64,000 nt of DNA from Halictus rubicundus (Eukaryota; Arthropoda; Insecta; Hymenoptera; Halictidae). This document shows, one piece after another, positions 52,156-61,588 of this stretch (position 1 is its first letter; every line of letters starts with the position of its first letter). Under the pieces are notes generated by a model that saw only the letters and a list, made by a program, of their open reading frames with translations, was not told where the DNA came from and did not search any database. The stretch covers positions 1 to 64,000 of the forward strand of contig NW_027489010.1 of the NCBI RefSeq assembly GCF_050948215.1, written 5' to 3'. Made by a program: the position numbers and the translations under genes.

Positions 52156-53786
52156 CGATAGGATAGAGGATAGGATCGGATAGAGGACAGGATAGGATAC
52201 AGGATTGGATAGGATACAGGAAAGGATAGGATTGAGGATAGGATAGGATGGAGGATAGGATAGGATAGAGGATAGGATAGGATAGAGGATAGGATAGACG
52301 ATAGGATAGGATAGAGGATAGGATAGGATAGAGGATAGGATAGGATAGAGGGTAGGATAGGATACAGGACAGGATAGGACAGAGGATAGGATAGGGGATT
52401 TGATAGGATAGAGGATAGGATAGGATAGAGGATTGGATAGAATAGAGGATAGAGGATAGGATAGGATAGAGGATAGGATAGGATAGAGGATAGGATAGGA
52501 TAGAGGATAGGATAGGACAGAGGATTGGATAGAGGATAGGATAGGATAGAGGATATTATAGGATAGAGGATATGATAGGATAGAGGATAGTATAGGATAG
52601 AGGATTGGATAGGATAGAGGACAGGATAGACGATAGGATAGGATAGAGGATACGATAGGATAGAGGATAGGATCGGATAGAGGACAGGATAGGATACAGG
52701 ATTGGATAGGATACAGGAAAGGATAGGATTGAGGATAGGATAGGATGGAGGATAGGATAGGATAGAGGATAGGATAGGATAGAGGATAGGATAGACGATA
52801 GGATAGGATAGAGGATAGGATAGGATAGAGGATAGGATAGGATAGAGGGTAGGATAGGATACAGGACAGGATAGGACAGAGGATAGGATAGGGGATTTGA
52901 TAGGATAGAGGATAGGATAGGATAGAGGATTGGATAGAATAGAGGATAGAGGATAGGATAGGATAGAGGATAGGATAGGATAGAGGATAGGATAGGATAG
53001 AGGATAGGATAGGATAGAGGATAGGATAGGACAGAGGATAGGATAGGGGATTTGATAGGATAGAGGATGGGATAGGATAGAAGATAGGATAGGATAGAGG
53101 ATAGGTTAGGATAGAGGATAGGATAGGACAGAGGATAGGATAGGGGATTTGATAGGATAGAGGATAGGATAGAAGATAGGATAGGATAGAGGATAGGATA
53201 GGATAGAGGATTGGATAGAATAGAGGATAGATGATAGCATAGGATAGAGGATAGGATAGGGGATTTGATAGGATAGAGGATAGGATAGGATAGAAGATAG
53301 GATAGGATAGAGGAAAGATGATAGGATAAGATAGAGGATCGGATAGGGGATAGATAGGATAGAGGATAGGATAGGATAGAGGATAGGATAGGATAGAGGA
53401 TAGGATACGATAGAGGATAGGAAAGGATAGAGGATAGGATAGGACAGAGGATAGGATAGGGGACTTGATAGGATAGGATAGAGGATAGGATAGACGATAG
53501 GATAGGATAGAGCATAGGATAGGATAGAGGATAGGATAGGATAGAGGACAGGATAGGATAGAGGGTAGGATAGAATAGAGGACAGGATAGGATACAGGAT
53601 TGGATAGGATACAGGAAAGGATAGGATTGAGGATAGGATAGGATGGAGGATAGGATAGGATAGAGTATAGGATAGGATAGAGGATAGGATAGACGATAGG
53701 ATAGTATAGAGGGTAGATAGGATAGAGGATAGGATAGGATAGAGGATAGAGGATAGAGGATAGAGGATAGGATAGGATAGAGGATA
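52156..53786. repeat. 1,631-bp tandem duplication, copy 1
   Basis: GATCGG (52,177), GACG (52,299) and GATATTATAGG (about 52,553) recur at +1,631. Compared with the next copy it lacks 34 bp (two 17-mers) near 53,415 and has GGGGACTTG where the others have GGGGATTTG (53,463). It parts from copy 2 at about 53,657, where it continues into GAGTATAGG and GAGGGTAGATAGG. It also matches the right edge of the window at offset 9,350. Confidence 0.87.
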
Positions 53787-56281
53787 GGATAGGATAGAGG
53801 ATAGGATCGGATAGAGGACAGGATAGGATACAGGATTGGATAGGATACAGGAAAGGATAGGATTGAGGATAGGATAGGATGGAGGATAGGATAGGATAGA
53901 GGATAGGATAGGATAGAGGATAGGATAGACGATAGGATAGGATAGAGGATAGGATAGGATAGAGGATAGGATAGGATAGAGGGTAGGATAGGATACAGGA
54001 CAGGATAGGACAGAGGATAGGATAGGGGATTTGATAGGATAGAGGATAGGATAGGATAGAGGATTGGATAGAATAGAGGATAGAGGACAGGATAGGATAG
54101 AGGATAGGATAGGATAGAGGATAGGATAGGATAGAGGATAGGATAGGACAGAGGATTGGATAGAGGATAGGATAGGATAGAGGATATTATAGGATAGAGG
54201 ATATGATAGGATAGAGGATAGTATAGGATAGAGGATTGGATAGGATAGAGGACAGGATAGACGATAGGATAGGATAGAGGATACGATAGGATAGAGGATA
54301 GGATCGGATAGAGGACAGGATAGGATACAGGATTGGATAGGATACAGGAAAGGATAGGATTGAGGATAGGATAGGATGGAGGATAGGATAGGATAGAGGA
54401 TAGGATAGGATAGAGGATAGGATAGACGATAGGATAGGATAGAGGATAGGATAGGATAGAGGATAGGATAGGATAGAGGGTAGGATAGGATACAGGACAG
54501 GATAGGACAGAGGATAGGATAGGGGATTTGATAGGATAGAGGATAGGATAGGATAGAGGATTGGATAGAATAGAGGATAGAGGATAGGATAGGATAGAGG
54601 ATAGGATAGGATAGAGGATAGGATAGGATAGAGGATAGGATAGGATAGAGGATAGGATAGGACAGAGGATAGGATAGGGGATTTGATAGGATAGAGGATG
54701 GGATAGGATAGAAGATAGGATAGGATAGAGGATAGGTTAGGATAGAGGATAGGATAGGACAGAGGATAGGATAGGGGATTTGATAGGATAGAGGATAGGA
54801 TAGAAGATAGGATAGGATAGAGGATAGGATAGGATAGAGGATTGGATAGAATAGAGGATAGATGATAGCATAGGATAGAGGATAGGATAGGGGATTTGAT
54901 AGGATAGAGGATAGGATAGGATAGAAGATAGGATAGGATAGAGGAAAGATGATAGGATAAGATAGAGGATCGGATAGGGGATAGATAGGATAGAGGATAG
55001 GATAGGATAGAGGATAGGATAGGATAGAGGATAGGATACGATAGAGGATAGGATAGGAAAGAGGATAGGATAGGATAGAGGATAGGAAAGGATAGAGGAT
55101 AGGATAGGACAGAGGATAGGATAGGGGATTTGATAGGATAGGATAGAGGATAGGATAGACGATAGGATAGGATAGAGCATAGGATAGGATAGAGGATAGG
55201 ATAGGATAGAGGACAGGATAGGATAGAGGGTAGGATAGAATAGAGGACAGGATAGGATACAGGATTGGATAGGATACAGGAAAGGATAGGATTGAGGATA
55301 GGATAGGATGGAGGATAGGATAGGAAAGAGGATAGGTTAGGGGATTTGATAGGATAGGATAGAGGATAGGATAGACGATAGGATAGGATAGAGCATAGGA
55401 TAGGATAGAGGATAGGATAGGATAGAGGATAGGATAGGATAGAGGATTGGATAGAATAGAGGATAGATGATAGCATAGGATAGAGGATAGGATAGGGGAT
55501 TTGATAGGATAGAGGATAGGATAGGATAGAAGTTTCGATAGGATAGAGGATAGGATAGGATAGAGGATAGGATAGGGGATTTGATAGGATAGAGGATAGG
55601 ATAGGATAGAAGATAGGATAGGATAGAGGTAAGATGATAGGATAAGATAGAGGATCGGATAGGGGATAGATAGGATAGAGGATAGGATAGGATAGAGGAT
55701 AGGATAGGATAGAGGATAGGATAGGATAGAGGATAGGATAGGATAGAGGATAGGATAGGAAAGAGGATAGGATAGGATAGAGGATAGGAAAGGATAGAGG
55801 ATAGGATAGGACAGAGGATAGGATAGGGGATTTGATAGGATAGGATAGAGGATAGGATAGGGGATTTGATAGGATAGAGGATAGGATAGGATAGAAGATA
55901 GGATAGGATAGAGGAAAGATGATAGGATAAGATAGAGGATCGGATAGAGGATAGGATAGGATAGAAGATAGGATAGGATAGAGGATAGGATAGGATAGAG
56001 GATACGATAGGATAGAGGATGGGATAGTATAGAGGATAGGATAGGATAGAGGATGGGATAGGATAGAAGATAGGATAGGATAGAGGATAGGATAGGATAG
56101 AGGATAGGATAGGACAGAGGATAGGATAGGGGATTTGATAGGATAGAGGATAGGATAGGATAGAAGATAGGATATGATAGAGGAAAGATGATAGGATAAG
56201 ATAGAGGATCGGATAGGGGATAGGATAGGATAGAGGATAGGATAGGATAGAGGATAGGATAGGATAGAGGATAGGATAGAC
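53787..56281. repeat. 1,631-bp duplication copy 2, continuing into a 2.4-kb block shared with the window end
   Basis: The left part repeats 52,156-53,657 at +1,631. From about 53,870 the sequence matches 61,589-64,000 at a constant +7,719 for at least 2,411 bp: GACG 53,930 / 61,649, GATATTATAGG 54,184 / 61,903, GAAGTTTCG 55,532 / 63,251 and GACG 56,281 / 64,000. The only difference I noticed is C at 54,088 against T at 61,807. The block holds the start of the second four-marker cycle. Confidence 0.9.
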
Positions 56282-57850
56282 GATAGGATAGGATAGAGCA
56301 TAGGATAGGATAGAGGATAGGATAGGATAGAGGACAGGATAGGATAGAGTGTAGGATAGAATAGAGGACAGGATAGGATACAGGATTGGATAGGATACAG
56401 GAAAGGATAGGATTGAGGATAGGATAGGATGGAGGATAGGATAGGAAAGAGGATAGGATAGGATAGAGGATAGGAAAGGATAGAGGATAGGATAGGACAG
56501 AGGATAGGATAGGGGATTTGATAGGATAGAGGATAGGATAGGATAGAAGATTCGATAGGATAGAGGATAGGATAGGATAGAGGATAGGATAGGATAGAGG
56601 ATAGAGGATAGGATAGGTTTGAGGATAGGATAGGATAGAGGATAGGATAGGATAGAGGATAGGATATAATAGAGGATAGGATAGGAGAGAGGATAGGATA
56701 GGACAGAGGATAGGGTAGGGGATTTGATAGGATAGAGGATAGGATAGGATAGAAGATAGGATAGGATAGAGGATAGGATAGGATAGAGGATAGGATAGGA
56801 TAGAGGATTGGATAGAGGATAGGATAGGATAGAGGATAGGATAGGATAGAAGATAGGATAGGATAGAGGATAGGATAGGATAGAGGGTTGGATAGGATAG
56901 AGGACAGGATAGGATAGAGGGTAGGATAGAATAGAGGACAGGATATGATACAGGATTGGATAGGATACAGGAAAGGATAGGATTGAGGATAGGATAGGAT
57001 GGAGGATAGGATAGGATAGAGTATATTATAGGATAGAGGATAGGATAGACGATAGGATAGTATAGAGGGTAGGATAGGATAGAGGATAGGATAGGATAGA
57101 GGATAGAGGATAGAGGATAGAGGATAGGATAGGATAGAGGATAGGATAGGATAGGATAGAGGATAGGATAGGATAGAGGATAGGATAGGATAGAGGATAG
57201 GATAGGATAGAGGATAGGATAGGACAGAGGATAGGGTAGGGGATTTGATAGGATAGAGGATAGGATAGGATAGAAGATAGGATAGGATAGAGGATAGGAT
57301 AGGATAGAGGATAGGATAGGATAGAGGATTGGATAGAGGATAGGATAGGATAGAGGATAGGATAGGATAGAGGATAGGATAGGATAGAAGATAGGATAGG
57401 ATAGAGGATAGGATAGGATAGAGGATAGGATAGGATATAGGACAGGATAGGATAGAGGGTAGGATAGAATAGAGGACAGGATAGGATACAGGATTGGATA
57501 GGATACAGGAAAGGATAGGATTGAGGATAGGATAGGATGGAGGATAGGATAGGATAGAGTATAGGATAGGATAGAGGATAGGATAGACGATAGGATAGTA
57601 TAGAGGGTAGGATAGGATACAGGATAGGATAGGATAGAAGATAGGATAGGATAGAGGAAAGATGATAGGATAAGATAGAGGATCGGATAGGGGATAGGAT
57701 AGGATAGAGGATAGGATAGGATAGAGGATAGGATAGGATAGAGGATAGGATAGGAAAGAGGATAGGATAGGATAGAGGATAGGAAATGATAGAGGATAGG
57801 ATAGGACAGAGGATAGGATAGGGGATTTGATAGGATAGGATAGAGCATAG
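55140..57850. repeat. Domain B2 four-marker unit, cycle 2 (right part)
   Basis: GAAGTTTCG (55,532), GAAGATTCG (56,549), GGATATAATAGAGG (about 56,663), GGAGAGAGG (56,685), GAGGGTAGG (57,067) and GATAGGAAATGATAG (57,784) follow the order of the 47-50 kb cycle. At its right end a GACG-bearing piece present in the other cycles is missing, so the GGGGATTTG module joins GAGCATAGG directly (about 57,828-57,850). A GATATGATACAGG variant lies at about 56,945 and a TATATTATAGG at 57,024. Confidence 0.84.
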
Positions 57851-60800
57851 GATAGGATAGAGGATAGGATAGGATAGAGGACAGGATAGGATAGAGGGTA
57901 GGATAGAATAGAGGACAGGATAGGATACAGGATTGGATAGGATACAGGAAAGGATAGGATTGAGGATAGGATAGGATGGAGGATAGGATAGGATAGAGTA
58001 TAGGATAGGATAGAGGATAGGATAGACGATAGGATAGTATAGAGGGTAGATAGGATAGAGGATAGGATAGGATAGAGGATAGAGGATAGAGGATAGAGGA
58101 TAGGATAGGATAGAGGATAGGATAGGATAGAGGATAGGATAGGACAGAGGATAGTATAGGGGATTTGATAGGATAGAGGATAGGATAGGATAGAAGATAG
58201 GATAGGATAGAGGATAGGATAGGATAGAGGATAGGATAGGATAGAGGATAGGATAGGATAGAGGATTGGATAGGATAGAGGATTGGATAGAGGATAGGAT
58301 AGGATAGAGGATATTATAGGATAGAGGATATGATAGGGTAGAGGATAGTATAGGATAGAGGATTGGATAGGATAGAGGACAGGATAGACGATAGGATAGG
58401 ATAGAGGATACGATAGGATAGAGGATAGGATCGGATAGAGGACAGGATAGGATACAGGATTGGATAGGATACAGGAAAGGATAGGATTGAGGATAGGATA
58501 GGATGGAGGATAGGATAGGATAGAGGATAGGATAGGATAGAGGATAGGATAGACGATAGGATAGGATAGAGGATAGGATAGGATAGAGGATAGGATAGGA
58601 TAGAGGGTAGGATAGGATACAGGACAGGATAGGACAGAGGATAGGATAGGGGATTTGATAGGATAGAGGATAGGATAGGATAGAGGATTGGATAGAATAG
58701 AGGATAGGATACGATAGAGGATAGGATAGGAAAGAGGATAGGATAGGATAGAGGATAGGAAAGGATAGAGGATAGGATAGGACAGAGGATAGGATAGGGG
58801 ATTTGATAGGATAGGATAGAGGATAGGATAGACGATAGGATAGGATAGAGCATAGGATAGGATAGAGGATAGGATAGGATAGAGGACAGGATAGGATAGA
58901 GGGTAGGATAGAATAGAGGACAGGATAGGATACAGGATTGGATAGGATACAGGAAAGGATAGGATTGAGGATAGGATAGGTTGGAGGATAGGATAGGAAA
59001 GAGGATAGGATAGGGGATTTGATAGGATAGGATAGAGGATAGGATAGACGATAGGATAGGATAGAGCATAGGATAGGATAGAGGATAGGATAGGATAGAG
59101 GATAGGATAGGATAGAGGATTGGATAGAATAGAGGATAGATGATAGCATAGGATAGAGGATTGGATAGGGGATTTGATAGGATAGAGGATAGGATAGGAT
59201 AGAAGTTTCGAAAGGATAGAGGATAGGATAGGATAGAGGATAGGATAGGGGATTTGATAGGATAGAGGATAGGATAGGATAGAAGATAGGATAGGATAGA
59301 GGTAAGATGATAGGATAAGATAGAGGATCGGATAGGGGATAGATAGGATAGAGGATAGGATAGGATAGAGGATAGGATAGGATAGAGGATAGGATAGGAT
59401 AGAGGATAGGATAGGAAAGAGGATAGGATAGGATAGAGGATAGGAAAGGATAGAGGATAGGATAGGACAGAGGATAGGATAGGGGATTTGATAGGATAGG
59501 ATAGAGGATAGGATAGGGGATTTGATAGGATAGAGGATAGGATAGGATAGAAGATAGGATAGGATAGAGGAAAGATGATAGGATAAGATAGAGGATCGGA
59601 TAGAGGATAGGATAGGATAGAAGATAGGATAGGATAGAGGATAGGATAGGATAGAGGATACGATAGGATAGAGGATGGGATTGTATAGAGGATAGGATAG
59701 GATAGGGGATAGGATACGTTAGAGGATGGGATACGATAGAGGATATTATAGGATATAGGATAGGATAGGATAGAGGATAGGATAGGATAGAGGATAGGAT
59801 AGGATAGAAGATAGGATAGGATAGAGGATAGGATAGGATAGAGGATTGGATAGAATAGAGGATAGATGATAGGATAGGATAGAGGATAGGATAGGGGATT
59901 TGATAGGATAGAGGATAGGATAGGATAGAAGATAGGATATGATAGAGGAAAGATGATAGGATAAGATAGAGGATCGGATAGGGGATAGGATAGGATAGAG
60001 GATAGGATAGGATAGAGGATAGGATAGGATAGAGGATAGGATAGACGATAGGATAGGATAGAGCATAGGATAGGATAGAGGATAGGATAGGATAGAGGAC
60101 AGGATAGGATAGAGGGTAGGATAGAATAGAGGACAGGATAGGATACAGGATTGGATAGGATACAGGAAAGGATAGGATTGAGGATAGGATAGGATGGAGG
60201 ATAGGATAGGAAAGAGGATAGGATAGGATAGGGGATAGGAAAGGATAGAGGATAGGATAGGACAGAGGATAGGATAGGGGATTTGATAGGATAGAGGATA
60301 GGATAGGATAGAAGATTCGATAGGATAGAGGATAGGATAGGATAGAGGATAGGATAGGATAGAGGATAGGATAGGATAGAGGATAGGATAGGATAGAGGA
60401 TAGAGGATAGGATAGGATAGAGGATAATATAGGATAGAGGATAGGATAGGATAGAGGATAGGATAGGATAGAGGATAGGATAGGAGAGAGGATAGGATAG
60501 GACAGAGGATAGGGTAGGGGATTTGATAGGATAGAGGATAGGATAGGATAGAAGATAGGATAGGATAGAGGATAGGATAGGATAGAGGATAGGATAGGAT
60601 AGAGGATTGGATAGAGGATAGGATAGGATAGAGGATAGGATAGGATAGAAGATAGGATAGGATAGAGGATAGGATAGGATAGAGGATTGGATAGGATAGA
60701 GGACAGGATAGGATAGAGGGTAGGATAGAATAGAGGACAGGATAGGATACAGGATTGGATACGATACAGGAAAGGATAGGATTGAGGATAGGATAGGATG

Positions 60801-61588
60801 GAGGATAGGATAGGATAGAGTATAGGATAGGATAGAGGATAGGATAGACGATAGGATAGTATAGAGGGTAGGATAGGATAGAGGAAAGGATAGGATAGAG
60901 GATAGAGGATAGAGGATAGAGGATAGGATAGGATAGAGGATAGGATAGGATAGGATAGAGGATAGGATAGGATAGAGGATAGGATAGGATAGAGGATAGG
61001 ATAGGATAGAGGATAGGATAGGATAGAGGATAGGATAGGACAGAGGATAGGGTAGGGGATTTGATAGGATAGAGGATAGGATAGGATAGAAGATAGGATA
61101 GGATAGAGGATAGGATAGGATAGAGGATAGGATAGGATAGATGATTGGATAGAGGATAGGATAGGATAGAGGATAGGATAGGATAGAGGATAGGATAGGA
61201 TAGAAGATAGGATAGGATAGAGGATAGGATAGGATAGAGGATAGGATAGGATATAGGACAGGATAGGATAGAGGGTAGGATAGAATAGAGGACAGGATAG
61301 GATACAGGATTGGATAGGATACAGGAAAGGATAGGATTGAGGATAGGATAGGATGGAGGATAATATAGGATAGAGTATAGGATAAGATAGAGGATCGGAT
61401 AGGGGATAGGATAGGATAGAGGATAGGATAGGATAGAGGATAGGATAGGATAGAGGATAGGATAGGAAAGAGGATAGGATAGGATAGAGGATAGGAAATG
61501 ATAGAGGATAGGATAGGACAGAGGATAGGATAGGGGATTTGATAGGATAGGATAGAGGATAGGATAGACGATAGGATAGGATAGAGCA
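57851..61588. repeat. Domain B2 four-marker unit, cycle 3
   Basis: Markers in order are GAGGGTAGATAGG (about 58,040), GATATTATAGG (58,311), GAAGTTTCG (59,205, followed by AAAGG instead of ATAGG), GAAGATTCG (60,314), GGATAATATAGG (about 60,425), GGAGAGAGG (60,484), GAGGGTAGG (about 60,866) and GATAGGAAATGATAG (61,496). It differs from cycle 2 by 34 bp between GAAGATTCG and GGAGAGAGG. It also carries a cluster of private substitutions at about 59,690-59,756. Confidence 0.84.

Noticed and set aside
54737..55180. Identical 147-codon minus-strand frames at 54,737-55,180 and 62,456-62,899
   Set aside because: They lie inside the 2.4-kb block copied at offset 7,719. All of that block is conserved, not just these frames.
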